Source: Shewanella nanhaiensis (GTDB lineage: Bacteria > Pseudomonadota > Gammaproteobacteria > Enterobacterales > Shewanellaceae). From it: DNA of 64,000 nt. Positions 35,147 through 43,665 of this stretch are shown piece by piece; position 1 is the first letter of the stretch; the number at the start of each line of letters is the position of its first letter. A model generated the notes under the pieces. The model searched no databases. It had not been told where the DNA came from and was given only the letters and a program-made list of their open reading frames with translations. The position numbers were made by a program, and so were the translations under genes. The DNA is taken from contig NZ_JAHZST010000015.1 in the NCBI RefSeq assembly GCF_019457885.1, positions 62,001-126,000 of the forward strand, read 5' to 3'.

Positions 35147-35473
35147 ATGGCAAAGAAAAGAGATGGCGTAGTAGATGGTTGGATTTTATTTAGAGGCTGG
35201 TGTGAGCGTAATGGAGGCACACCTATTCGAGGTGGCGGTAGTGCTGAACATGTATGTTTTATAGGACCTTTACCAGATGACACTATAGACCCAGGTGATG
35301 ACGGGACAGTTGATATAGCAATTCCTGGTAGCGGTTTAATACCTAAATTTGGTGAGCAGATGGTAGCTATAGAACTTCAATCTTCAAAGCTACGTCTAGA
35401 TAAAGCTCAACTCGAACTTGAGATAGCAAAAGATCGATTTCGTGGTTATGAATCTAAATCAAAGAGCAAATAA
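35147..35473 (+). CDS. 108-residue protein of unknown function
   Basis: The product begins MAKKRDGVVDGWILFRGWCE, has an acidic middle (DDTIDPGDDGTVDIAIPG) and ends in a charged, probably helical tail (LRLDKAQLELEIAKDRFRG). No signal peptide, membrane helix or known domain is seen. The ATG at 35147 is chosen for AAGGATA upstream; an earlier ATG at 35105 lacks a ribosome site. It follows the first 49-bp element and is followed by a hairpin, so it is likely a single-gene unit under the same control as the gene at 35731. Function is unknown. Confidence 0.6.
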   Translation: MAKKRDGVVDGWILFRGWCERNGGTPIRGGGSAEHVCFIGPLPDDTIDPGDDGTVDIAIPGSGLIPKFGEQMVAIELQSSKLRLDKAQLELEIAKDRFRGYESKSKSK

Positions 35474-35484
35474 ATAAGTAGAAG

Positions 35485-35505
35485 TAGCCCCGTAAAAAGG
35501 GGCTA
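35485..35505 (+). terminator. hairpin after 108-residue protein gene
   Basis: TAGCCCC (35485-35491) pairs with GGGGCTA (35499-35505), 11 bases after the stop. A T-run is weak (TCTATCT), but position supports a terminator. Confidence 0.6.
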
Positions 35506-35626
35506 TCTATCTAAGGTAGCTCACTAAAAAATCATACCTCCAGAGCTAGATCAATATCCCCCCAGTTCAAACCGCCCATATGTCAAAAACCAATCTTAAC
35601 CATCAGCAATTTGCCCGACTCTCAAA

Positions 35627-35675
35627 TAGCCGATTAATTTAACTAATCACTCAATAGAAAATGACGATTTCACAG
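35627..35675 (+). promoter_or_regulatory. 49-bp upstream element, copy 2
   Basis: Same element as at 34973-35021 with one mismatch (A to T), including the GATTA-N7-TAATC dyad (35631-35647). It lies 55 bases before the ATG at 35731. Weaker similarity continues downstream in both copies (ATACGGTGTT versus ATATGGTGTT). Confidence 0.65.
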
Positions 35676-35730
35676 TCGGCTTACAGGCTTATATGGTGTT
35701 AATTACCGAATAAACACCGAGAGTAAGAAA

Positions 35731-36510
35731 ATGAACGGACTCATGATATCGACGGTTTATAACCTCAAAGCTCAACGACATCGTCTCTTATACTTGCTTA
35801 GTGCCATGATGTTATCCATCTCTAACGCCAGTGCCCAAACCTTGCCTCAAGAGAGTCAATTAGGACAAATATGCTACGGCGATGGTGATGAGCAAAAAAT
35901 CTCTGCCGACACGGCTCTCTGGCTCGCCAGAATGATAGATGGAGAGACCTATGGTCACCCCACTGAAGTTGAGGCTAATACCATGCTATGGGCTATCGCC
36001 CAACTTTCAGCTGTTCGCAAAACCAAGCGCAACTTAACCTGGAAGCTCGACAAGCTAGCCCAACTCTATTCACAACCTATCAACCATAAATGGACCCGTT
36101 CAGGACGTAAGTGCAAACGCTATTACGCCAAAGATTTTGACGGAAAAATCCCAAGGAACTGCAGTAAGAAGAAAGTCAAAAGACGTGAAAACAATAGAAG
36201 CAAACCTTGGAATAAGTTGGCACCTATCGCACGGCAAACCGTACTTAAATTTGCCAAAGGAGACTCAATAAACCCAGCTATCGGCGTTCAAGGCTGGTAT
36301 GCCTCCGGCCTTTGGTATCGACGAGACAAGAAAAATATTAATACTCGAGAACATAAACTGTTTCACTCAAAGATTGATAACAACGTGTTTTATACCCGAA
36401 CTAAGAGTCCAGCAACCAATAACTGGGATGGCTTCGAAGTCACAATCGTTGCCGCTGATTCATTTTGCCCCATGATTATTGATCTGCCGTCGAAGAAAGG
36501 TTCTGACTGA
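35731..36510 (+). CDS. exported protein, possible cell-wall hydrolase-like fold
   Basis: An N-terminal signal (LLYLLSAMMLSISNASA) leads into a segment ALWLARMIDGETYGHPTE that resembles the glutamate-containing start of SleB-like or lysozyme-like hydrolases. The central part is very basic (KKKVKRRENNRSKPWNKL). Four cysteines of the mature protein could pair. The family is not recognised with certainty; catalytic activity is only a suggestion. It follows the second 49-bp element and is 84 bases ahead of another exported gene, so the two probably form an operon. Confidence 0.6.
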   Translation: MNGLMISTVYNLKAQRHRLLYLLSAMMLSISNASAQTLPQESQLGQICYGDGDEQKISADTALWLARMIDGETYGHPTEVEANTMLWAIAQLSAVRKTKRNLTWKLDKLAQLYSQPINHKWTRSGRKCKRYYAKDFDGKIPRNCSKKKVKRRENNRSKPWNKLAPIARQTVLKFAKGDSINPAIGVQGWYASGLWYRRDKKNINTREHKLFHSKIDNNVFYTRTKSPATNNWDGFEVTIVAADSFCPMIIDLPSKKGSD

Positions 36511-36594
36511 CTCATTACTATCAAAAGGTCTGATAAAAAGACCCAAAACAGAGTTAAAAATGGAAATTAACTTTTAAATCAAAGGAGCTTCACC

Positions 36595-37464
36595 ATGAAA
36601 ACCATCACATTCATTTGGCTTATTGCTCTGCCCCTATTAGGGCTAGCTAACGCTTATGCAGAAAATAGATCCCCAACTCAAAAAGCAGCCATGATAAAGA
36701 TGCAACATCAGACCAAAAGCAGTACTCAGACAGTGGATCATGCCTTGGCATTTAGCATTCCTAAAAGTATGAATAAAAAGCTCAATGTTATTCAATGGAC
36801 CATGAATGCTGGCACTGTGGGCCGTCCAATTCTCAGTGGTAACCGATACCAACTCGTTAATTTAGCGAGTAACTGTGGCTTAAAACATCAAAAGAGGACC
36901 TTCGCCGCCAATCTGGGGTGCCGCAAACCTTCATCAAAGAAGATGAACTTATTGGTTAAGAGAAAAAAAGGAGGTGGGCAACTTAGATACGGCGATGTCG
37001 TCGCCCTAAATTTAAATCCCTATGGCTGGCTAAAATATAAAAGACAGAAAAAAGGTATTAATATCAGTGATGATAACCACAACCCTCACTTTATTTGGAA
37101 AATAGGCGGGGGTAAAAATGGCACTAAACTCTTATCTGGCATGCCTTTCTCTCTCTACAACACTAAACCTAATAAAAACTATGTCATCTATTGCAAACGC
37201 ACCTGGGGTATCGATTTCGGCTATTTCAAAACCACAAAATGTGGTGGCTGGTCAGCGAATCTATCAGGCAAGGTTTTTGGCGCTAATGGCGCTTTATCGG
37301 GAGATGGAATGGCGGGAAAGCTAGCCAAAAATTGGCGAGATAAATTATGTAAAGCCGCGGTCGGCTCTGCTTCTGCTTACATCACAGCCCAATCAGGTGG
37401 TACCACAGGTGTTGCTGTCACCGCTGCAGCACCAAAAGCGATTAAAAAATGCAATAAGTGGTAA
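36595..37464 (+). CDS. exported protein with three internal repeats (beta-trefoil-like)
   Basis: A signal peptide (FIWLIALPLLGLANAYA) precedes a core made of three related units of about 45 residues. Their starts are VGRPILSGNRYQLVNLAS, GGGQLRYGDVVALNLNPY and NGTKLLSGMPFSLYNTKP. Each runs into a GLKHQ/GINIS/GIDFG-type strand. Such threefold pseudo-symmetry suggests a beta-trefoil, often a carbohydrate-binding fold. The C-terminus is basic with a small Ala/Gly-rich stretch. AAAGGAG sits seven bases before the ATG. No homologue is recognised. Confidence 0.6.
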   Translation: MKTITFIWLIALPLLGLANAYAENRSPTQKAAMIKMQHQTKSSTQTVDHALAFSIPKSMNKKLNVIQWTMNAGTVGRPILSGNRYQLVNLASNCGLKHQKRTFAANLGCRKPSSKKMNLLVKRKKGGGQLRYGDVVALNLNPYGWLKYKRQKKGINISDDNHNPHFIWKIGGGKNGTKLLSGMPFSLYNTKPNKNYVIYCKRTWGIDFGYFKTTKCGGWSANLSGKVFGANGALSGDGMAGKLAKNWRDKLCKAAVGSASAYITAQSGGTTGVAVTAAAPKAIKKCNKW

Positions 37465-37510
37465 CAGGGATACACAGCTAACAAAACGGACCAGAGTTAA
37501 GGCGGAAAGG

Positions 37511-38572
37511 ATGAAAGAGTTAAATACAGAAAAATTAGATGAATTGGTCGGCAAGGTGGTGGGAAATACCAGTGCCGCCTTTAATATTTTATTGGCATAT
37601 ATCGCCGATCAAACTGGGGTTTATCGTGCCATGGCTGATGGAAAATTAAGAGGAGCAGATGAAATAGCTAAGCTAGCCAATGTTGATGCTAGGTATCTGC
37701 AGGAACTCCTGTGCGCCAACGCAGCCAGTGAATACGTCAGCTATGACAATGATACGGAAAGCTTTTATCTCACTCCAGAGCAAACTGCAGTGCTTGCAGT
37801 TGAGAAAAGTCCAGCCAATATGCATGGCCTATTTCAGGTTATTGTGGCTCAATATGCCGAGTATCAAATGGCTCTAGAGGTGTTTCGCTCTGGTAAAGGG
37901 CGATCATGGGGTGAACAACATACCTGCCAGTTTTGCGGAACAGACCGCTTCTTCAGACCGGGTTATGAGATCAATTTAATCGACAACTGGATCCCAGCAA
38001 TGGATGGCGTATTGAACAAATTGGAAGATGGGGGCACCATTGCTGATATTGGCTGTGGTCACGGGTCATCCTCGGTGCTGATGGCTAAAAGCTTTCCTAA
38101 ATCTAAGATCTTCGGTTACGACTTTCATAAAGGATCAATCGAAAGTGCCAAAGCTCAGGCTATGGCGGCAGGTGTTAATAATATTGAGTTTAGTACCTCA
38201 GATGCCAGCCATATACCAGCTAAAGATGGCTATGATTTTGTCTGTATATTTGATGCACTCCACGACATGGGCGATCCCGTTGGCGTAGCTAAACATATAC
38301 TTAGCACACTAAAACCCGATGGCACTTTAATGATCGTAGAGCCCATGGCTGGTGATAAAACCGAGGACAACCTTCATCCTTTAGGTGGCGTCTTTTATGC
38401 AGCTTCAACATTGATCTGTTTACCTAATTCACGCTCGCAAGATGTCGGCTTATGTTTAGGCGCTCAAGCAGGCCCAAAGCGACTTATAGAGATATTACAG
38501 GAGGCAGGGTTTAGCTCAGTTGCTATTGCGACAACCTCTGCCACAAATCTTGTGATCCAAGCTAAAGCGTAA
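37511..38572 (+). CDS. SAM methyltransferase with N-terminal winged helix
   Basis: The N-terminal 90 residues form a winged-helix-like domain (YIADQTGVYRAMADGKLRGA then DARYLQELLCANA), as in the Rv2258c type of methyltransferases. The catalytic part has motif I IADIGCGHGSSSVLMAK, VCIFDALHDMGDP and MIVEPMAGDK. The methyl acceptor is unknown. AAGGCGG lies before the ATG at 37511; upstream codons in the same frame overlap the previous gene and are unlikely. Its position 46 bases after the exported protein suggests co-transcription. Confidence 0.8.
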   Translation: MKELNTEKLDELVGKVVGNTSAAFNILLAYIADQTGVYRAMADGKLRGADEIAKLANVDARYLQELLCANAASEYVSYDNDTESFYLTPEQTAVLAVEKSPANMHGLFQVIVAQYAEYQMALEVFRSGKGRSWGEQHTCQFCGTDRFFRPGYEINLIDNWIPAMDGVLNKLEDGGTIADIGCGHGSSSVLMAKSFPKSKIFGYDFHKGSIESAKAQAMAAGVNNIEFSTSDASHIPAKDGYDFVCIFDALHDMGDPVGVAKHILSTLKPDGTLMIVEPMAGDKTEDNLHPLGGVFYAASTLICLPNSRSQDVGLCLGAQAGPKRLIEILQEAGFSSVAIATTSATNLVIQAKA

Positions 38573-38635
38573 AACAGCTTAATCACAGTACTAATAGCAA
38601 TCAATATAAAAGTGGAACAACAAGGTGGTCATCAC

Positions 38636-38654
38636 ACTAGCGTATTATGCTAGT
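38636..38654. terminator. hairpin between convergent genes
   Basis: ACTAGC pairs with GCTAGT around GTATTAT. It overlaps the stop region of the minus-strand gene at 38650 and lies 64 bases after the methyltransferase stop. No T-run, so only a possible terminator. Confidence 0.3.
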
Positions 38655-39072
38655 TAGATGCTTTAGCGCTCAATAGTGAATACTCGTAATTAGCACCATT
38701 GGCCACCTTTCCAGAGCTGCTGGTACCCAGATGGAGTTTCTGCTTAGGAGGGATTGTATATGACTCGGTTTTTTCCCAGCCTGGCTGCTGATTATATCGG
38801 GTCATAACATTATTGAGTGTCACCTCAACCGCCACATCTAACATGTTAATAAGGTAAACAAATTGCCCAAAGAAACCTGAAGTTCCCTCCAGCTTTATTC
38901 TGGCAAACTTTGATAAGATCTGTTCATCATCAAGGGGCTCTTTGCTCTGCAGGTAAGTATCATTTTCAGCGAGCTCAGATTGAGACAACTCACTGTAAAA
39001 CAACGCCTCCTCTGCATCTGCTTCACCTGACACTTGCTTATTCATCGCAATATCCCTATTTTCTAATTTCAT
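38650..39072 (-). CDS. uncharacterised 140-residue protein
   Basis: The product is soluble, acidic at the N-terminus (SGEADAEEALFYSELSQSEL) and ends with a more ordered region (GFFGQFVYLINMLDVAVEVT; YTIPPKQKLHLGTSSSG). No signal peptide, membrane helix or known domain is recognised. The ATG at 39072 follows AAGGA by eight bases, so it is preferred over the ATG seven codons upstream. It is convergent with the methyltransferase gene. Function is unknown. Confidence 0.55.
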   Translation of the reverse strand: MKLENRDIAMNKQVSGEADAEEALFYSELSQSELAENDTYLQSKEPLDDEQILSKFARIKLEGTSGFFGQFVYLINMLDVAVEVTLNNVMTRYNQQPGWEKTESYTIPPKQKLHLGTSSSGKVANGANYEYSLLSAKASN

Positions 39073-39231
39073 ATATACATCCTTGTATTTCAAGCTGTTA
39101 ATGATTAGAGCCAGTTTACCTTTTTTGATAATACCAAAGTATTACACGAGATTACAAATGAGTACATTAGCAGAAGGTCTATCTTGAAAATTTCTCTATT
39201 ACAGCACAGTTAGCTAGCATATTTGCTCAAG

Positions 39232-39496
39232 ATACCAGTTGCATTGAGTATCTGACCATTCAGCGGGAGTTCAAAGCGCTGTAGGCAAGGCTGGGGCTTG
39301 AAGCTAATAGTTATTCTATATCTAGAGCCCCAAACGCAGCATAAAGTGCTTTGAAGCCCGCACTATGTGAGCGACTCAGGATGTCCACTTCTGCTTTGCA
39401 TTGACTTAAAAGGGAATAACATTTCCTCATCAATGCGCCTTGAATTGAAAACCCTGAGGCACTCTGAATTGATTACATACTGAATGCAATTGGTAT
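39232..39496. mobile_element. MITE-like 265-bp element, copy A
   Basis: The ends form an imperfect inverted repeat: ATACCAGTTGCATT at the left and AATGCAATTGGTAT at the right (13 of 14 pair). The interior aligns with the element at 43666-43930, with shared blocks such as AGGCAAGGC, TAGTTATTCTA, CCACTTCTGC / CTACTTCTGC, AAGGGAATAAC and CGCCTTGAATT. Both are 265 bases. No transposase is encoded. It fills much of the 640-base gap before deoD. Confidence 0.75.
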
Positions 39497-39715
39497 AACC
39501 CGCAAGTATTAGACAAACAAACTTTCAATATTTTTCCCGCATGGGCAGCACTAGGTCAAGTGGGCTAGTTTGAGTAAAAAATTCCCCTATATTCGACAAT
39601 GCGGACTTTTGTCCTTAAACCTTTCATCACCTCGCCTTACCATCGGATAAATTTAACCGCTCTTGTACATCAATATAAAAGGTGACAAGGCGAATTTTAA
39701 GAAAGCGAGTTATCT

Positions 39716-40420
39716 ATGACTGCACACATTAATGCCCAAGCTGGCGACTTTGCCGAAACCATCATCATGCCAGGCGATCCACTGCGCGCTAAATATATTG
39801 CCGAAACTTATCTTACCGATGCTGTTGAAGTGACCAATGTAAGAAATATGCTAGGTTACACAGGCTTCTATAAAGGGGCACTTATTTCGGTCATGGGACA
39901 CGGTATGGGGATCCCCTCTATGGTGCTTTATGCCCATGAACTAATTAATGATTTTGGTGTGAAACGTATCATACGTGTGGGCAGCCTAGGGGCGACACAA
40001 AAAGATGTCAAACTACACGATGTCATTTTAGCTCAAGCTGCTGGCACAGACTCTCCAACCAATGCTAAACGCAGCAGTGGCTATCAGATGGCGACTTCAG
40101 CCACATTCTCCCTACTCCATAAGGCCTATACTGCCGCACAAGATAAACAGATCAGTGTCAAGGTTGGCAATATCTTCAGTGGTGACATGTATTACGATCC
40201 CGATGAAGATATGATCCCAGCCCTAGAGCGCTTTGGCGTATTGGGAGTGGATATGGAAGTGGCGGGACTGTATGGTTTAGCGCACCAGCAACACATAGAG
40301 TCTTTAGCCATTTTAACGGTTTCAGATCACTGCATCACAGGCGAGGAAACCTCGGCCGAAGAGCGTCAGCTTTCATTTAATCAGATGATTGAGCTAGCGC
40401 TAGAAACTGCTTGTTGTTAG
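39716..40420 (+). CDS. deoD: purine nucleoside phosphorylase
   Basis: DeoD cleaves purine (deoxy)ribonucleosides with phosphate for salvage in the cytoplasm. Family marks include the N-terminus (INAQAGDFAETIIMPGDPLR), MGHGMGIPSMVLYAHEL, RVGSLGA, GDMYYDPDED and GVDMEVAGLYGLA, with SDHCITGEE near the end. The length of 234 residues is normal. It is followed by an MFS transporter about 155 bases downstream; a possible nucleoside-related link is only speculation. Confidence 0.95.
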   Translation: MTAHINAQAGDFAETIIMPGDPLRAKYIAETYLTDAVEVTNVRNMLGYTGFYKGALISVMGHGMGIPSMVLYAHELINDFGVKRIIRVGSLGATQKDVKLHDVILAQAAGTDSPTNAKRSSGYQMATSATFSLLHKAYTAAQDKQISVKVGNIFSGDMYYDPDEDMIPALERFGVLGVDMEVAGLYGLAHQQHIESLAILTVSDHCITGEETSAEERQLSFNQMIELALETACC

Positions 40421-40575
40421 TACCAACCTTTTGCCTGAAACCAGACTAAATACACTCGCAGCACAAAGGTGTTTTCATTTAGCCATGCAACACTCTGTGC
40501 AGGTAAAAATAAAGCCCCGAAACACATAAAAATAATCAATATCCGTGCTGCGAGATTTAAAAGACTAAGGAATCT

Positions 40576-41754
40576 ATGATGAGAAATAAAATCTCTTTAA
40601 CCCTGTTAAGCTTCCTCGCTAACTTTATTATGGCGGGATTTGCAACGCAGTTTGGCATGTTGATTGAACCCATTGCAGAGAAGTTTTCCGCCAATATTAA
40701 TGAGGTGGCCTCCATCTTCTCTCTACTCAACGGTGGCGCACTAGCTGGCACCATCGCCGCCTTCTTCTTGATAGAAAAAATAGGAGTTAAGCGTATTACT
40801 CTTATCAGCTATATGCTGATTGCCATCAGTGCGGCAAGCCTACATTTCACCTCCTCCTTAAGTGTCGTTATGATCGCCATGACATTAATTGGCCTATGTG
40901 GTGGCGTGGGCCTTTGTATTGCGGGAACCATTGTGGTCTCAGTGTGGAAAGATAAAATACAGAGCACCATGTTGGTGGTTCAAGATGCGACTTTTAATGT
41001 TGCAGGTGTGGTTTTCCCACTTATCACGACATACGCCCTGAGTCATGCGCTTAACTGGAGTTATAGTTACCTAGCCGTTGGATTGGTTGCACTTATCACC
41101 GCAAACGTTGCACTGCTTACAAATTTCGATCTGTGTGAGCCTAAGAGTGATGCTAGCGGGAGTCACATCGGTGAAAAATCTGAGTGGAACTTCTCAATCA
41201 TCAGCGCAGGAATCGGCTTATTTCTCGGCATGTTAGCTCTATATACTTTCCTTACATGGGCACCTATGTTCGTTAAAGAGAAGTTTGATATCCCATTTGA
41301 GGAAGCAGGTAATATCATCACTCAATACTGGTCAGCGGCGCTTGTCGGTGCCTTAGTCTCGACACTTATCGTTTCCAGAGTCAAAATTCAGCATTTTCTT
41401 ATGGGTATGATGACCTTAGCGCTAGTGATCACTAGCATCATTGTCACCACAGACAAGCTTGAGTGGATGGGGTATCTAACCTATGGTTACGGCTTCGCCT
41501 GTGCTGCACTTTACAATGCCTTTATCGCCTATGGTGTCTCATTTGTGAAACAAGCCAGCAGTAAAAATGTCTCCTACATCTTAATCAGCGGCAGTGCTGG
41601 CGCCATGTTTAGCCCCGCCATCAGTGCGATGTTCGAAACCGTTATCGGCCTACAAAGTGTGATGTATGCCATACCAGTGATATACGCCATTATTTTAACC
41701 ATGTTAGTGGTTTCACGTCGCCAAGCGACTGAAAACAGTTTAGCCATGGCTTAA
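40576..41754 (+). CDS. MFS transporter, TsgA-like
   Basis: The 392-residue protein has twelve predicted membrane helices and the internal symmetry of a major facilitator. The overall pattern, including FLNGGALAGT-like LLNGGALAGTIAAFFLIE and GNIITQYWSAALVGALVST, resembles E. coli TsgA. The substrate is unknown. TAAGGAA lies before the ATG at 40576; the second ATG is also possible. A solo palindrome and then a strong terminator at 41998 follow. Confidence 0.8.
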   Translation: MMRNKISLTLLSFLANFIMAGFATQFGMLIEPIAEKFSANINEVASIFSLLNGGALAGTIAAFFLIEKIGVKRITLISYMLIAISAASLHFTSSLSVVMIAMTLIGLCGGVGLCIAGTIVVSVWKDKIQSTMLVVQDATFNVAGVVFPLITTYALSHALNWSYSYLAVGLVALITANVALLTNFDLCEPKSDASGSHIGEKSEWNFSIISAGIGLFLGMLALYTFLTWAPMFVKEKFDIPFEEAGNIITQYWSAALVGALVSTLIVSRVKIQHFLMGMMTLALVITSIIVTTDKLEWMGYLTYGYGFACAALYNAFIAYGVSFVKQASSKNVSYILISGSAGAMFSPAISAMFETVIGLQSVMYAIPVIYAIILTMLVVSRRQATENSLAMA

Positions 41755-41786
41755 TTTTGAAAGCAAAAGATCGTATAATCGAGCCG

Positions 41787-41800
41787 ATACCAATCGGTAT
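41787..41800. repeat. solo palindrome ATACCAATCGGTAT
   Basis: A near-perfect palindrome (ATACC-AATC-GGTAT) 33 bases after the MFS gene, of the same family as the copy at 6202. Confidence 0.6.
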
Positions 41801-41839
41801 AACTTTAACTTCTAGAATGACAGAGATAAGCGAACTGCC

Positions 41840-41983
41840 ATGCGAAAACCGAGAACGATTAGAGTTAAAACGAGAATGCGAAAAATCAAGATGAGGCGAG
41901 CTAAGCGGCTCAGTTTGTTGATGATGAAGGCCAGTCAACAACAGGAGAAGCAAAGAAGTTTGTCACTCTCTAAGGTAGCGTAA
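41840..41983 (+). CDS. candidate 47-residue highly basic peptide
   Basis: The frame encodes MRKPRTIRVKTRMRKIKMRR followed by AKRLSLLMMKASQQQEKQRS and a short tail. About a third of the residues are Arg or Lys, with few acidic residues. It lies between the MFS gene and a strong terminator 15 bases after its stop, so it is transcribed if the MFS transcript reaches that terminator. The ribosome site is weak. No homologue is recognised; it may be a chance ORF. Confidence 0.35.
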   Translation: MRKPRTIRVKTRMRKIKMRRAKRLSLLMMKASQQQEKQRSLSLSKVA

Positions 41984-41997
41984 GTTACCCTAAAACT

Positions 41998-42031
41998 AGC
42001 CTCGCAAACTTGTCGTTCGCGGGGCTTTTTT
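41998..42031 (+). terminator. terminator of MFS/basic-peptide unit
   Basis: AGCCTCGC (41998-42005) pairs with GCGGGGCT (42019-42026) and is followed by TTTTTT, a strong intrinsic terminator on the plus strand. Confidence 0.88.
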
Positions 42032-42033
42032 AA

Positions 42034-42714
42034 TTAACTCTCCTCGATATAAGCGATCAAACCATCGAGATCATTAATCACTATCCCCTCCTCCTTGTCC
42101 CTTAAGATCAATCCCAGCTCCTCTAACCTCTTCACCGCACGACGATATACCCTATCTGTGGTGGCAAAACGTTCCGCCTCTAGATAGCACTTAGTAAAGC
42201 CATCTACAGGTTGATCATTGAGATATTGATGATAGAGATCGTAAGCGATGTTATAGGCGATAGGATAGAGCATACGGCGGGTCAGAATATCCACCGTATC
42301 TTGATAATCAATGGCTATTGCACTGGCAAAGAAAAGGGCGAACATCGGCTTTTGAGTGAGTGCTCGTTGTAGCTTATCGCCACAAATAATCTGAATCTCC
42401 AACTCCTCTTCGGCGATGATATCGAGCTGACACAGATAATCGCTAAAAAACTCCATCTCACCAAAGATCTGAGAGTCGCACTCCATAGTCCCTAACTGAA
42501 AGCTACGCGCATTTCTCGCGGTATACCCCATGGAGATCCGGCCCCGCTTAACGAGAATAAGCGAACTCACCTTTTGCCCCTGCTCCATCAATTTATGATG
42601 AGCGGGCACCAAACGAGTATCACTGATACAGTCTGCCATGATCTCTTCGATATCATGGTGTTCCTGCTGCCAGAGCGAATGAAATCGCCCTTTAGAGAGA
42701 GGTTTTAGCTGCAT
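42034..42714 (-). CDS. Crp/Fnr-family regulator
   Basis: The N-terminal half is a cyclic-nucleotide-binding-like beta-roll (LMEQGQKVSSLILVKRGRIS, then SQIFGEMEFFSDYLCQLDII). The C-terminal winged helix-turn-helix is visible in ERFATTDRVYRRAVKRLEEL. At 226 residues it is of normal length. The ligand is unknown; cAMP-binding residues are not evident. No operon partner; convergent with the MFS unit. Confidence 0.8.
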   Translation of the reverse strand: MQLKPLSKGRFHSLWQQEHHDIEEIMADCISDTRLVPAHHKLMEQGQKVSSLILVKRGRISMGYTARNARSFQLGTMECDSQIFGEMEFFSDYLCQLDIIAEEELEIQIICGDKLQRALTQKPMFALFFASAIAIDYQDTVDILTRRMLYPIAYNIAYDLYHQYLNDQPVDGFTKCYLEAERFATTDRVYRRAVKRLEELGLILRDKEEGIVINDLDGLIAYIEES

Positions 42715-42814
42715 ATGAGTTAAGCGAGTTAAGAGAGAGGTGGATATTATAACCCTCTCACGTATGAATGATAGATGCTCACTTTGCTAACCTAAGTGAG
42801 CCACAAATATCACG

Positions 42815-43654
42815 CTAGTGGTAGATTTGGCCATTATGCTTAAGCCAGCCGCCAACATGCTTTCCTTGGGGGTCATCATGGGTCCAATGGACAACGCCTC
42901 CCTTACTGTTGAACTCATATTGACCGTTAAATTCGACGATATCACCTAGAGCAATAGTTTCAATACGAGGAGCCAGATCGATATTATGAGCCACCAGCAA
43001 GGTTTGCTCATTGGACAAACGTAGGATAAACCTCTGATGGCGACTGCCCTCATTGTCATCATCGAGTAACTTAATAACCGTACCGAAAGCACTAACCTGC
43101 ACGCCATTTTGCCTATTTTGATAAGCCTTAGCTACGACATTGACCCCAGCATTTAATAAAGAAGAAGCTGCATTGTCTGCAACAATGGTACTGCTCTGTG
43201 ACAGCTCAAATGAGTCATTCGATGCTCCCGACGAGCCCACAACCCTGTTATAAGCGAAGCTAGCACCAGCCAATACCAACATCATGATCCCGATCCGATA
43301 GAGAATACCTCTCGTCTGACTCTGGGACTGATTCGCTCTTTTTTCGCTGTTAATGGTATCTCTTTGCTGACTTCTCAGACCTTTTTTCGCCTTAGAGTTA
43401 GTATCCTCTTCACTCTTACGTTCAACACCCTCAATATACGCTTCAACAGCATTGAATTTGCCATCTGATTTGCGCTCAAGTTGAAAATAGATAATATCTC
43501 CCTCTTTAGGACGCCGGCTCATATGGCTTAGGGTTGAGGCATGAATAAAGACATCTCTATCTAATTCCGGCTCAGCTTGGATAAAACCGAAACCTTTATC
43601 ATCTTTCCAACGAACTAAGGTGCCTTTGATAATATTCTGCTGCATAAACTCCAT
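42815..43654 (-). CDS. cold-shock domain / DUF3465 membrane fusion protein
   Basis: Residues about 8-75 form a cold-shock nucleic-acid-binding domain (GTLVRWKDDKGFGFIQAE; RDVFIHASTL). A polar linker and one membrane helix (YRIGIMMLVLAGASFAYN, about 119-136) follow. The C-terminal part (about 180-279) matches DUF3465, an OB-like domain, ending FNSKGGVVHWTHDDPQGKH. The topology predicted is cytoplasmic RNA/DNA-binding domain, membrane anchor, external domain. The biological role is unknown. Confidence 0.82.
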   Translation of the reverse strand: MEFMQQNIIKGTLVRWKDDKGFGFIQAEPELDRDVFIHASTLSHMSRRPKEGDIIYFQLERKSDGKFNAVEAYIEGVERKSEEDTNSKAKKGLRSQQRDTINSEKRANQSQSQTRGILYRIGIMMLVLAGASFAYNRVVGSSGASNDSFELSQSSTIVADNAASSLLNAGVNVVAKAYQNRQNGVQVSAFGTVIKLLDDDNEGSRHQRFILRLSNEQTLLVAHNIDLAPRIETIALGDIVEFNGQYEFNSKGGVVHWTHDDPQGKHVGGWLKHNGQIYH

Positions 43655-43665
43655 TTAACCTACTA

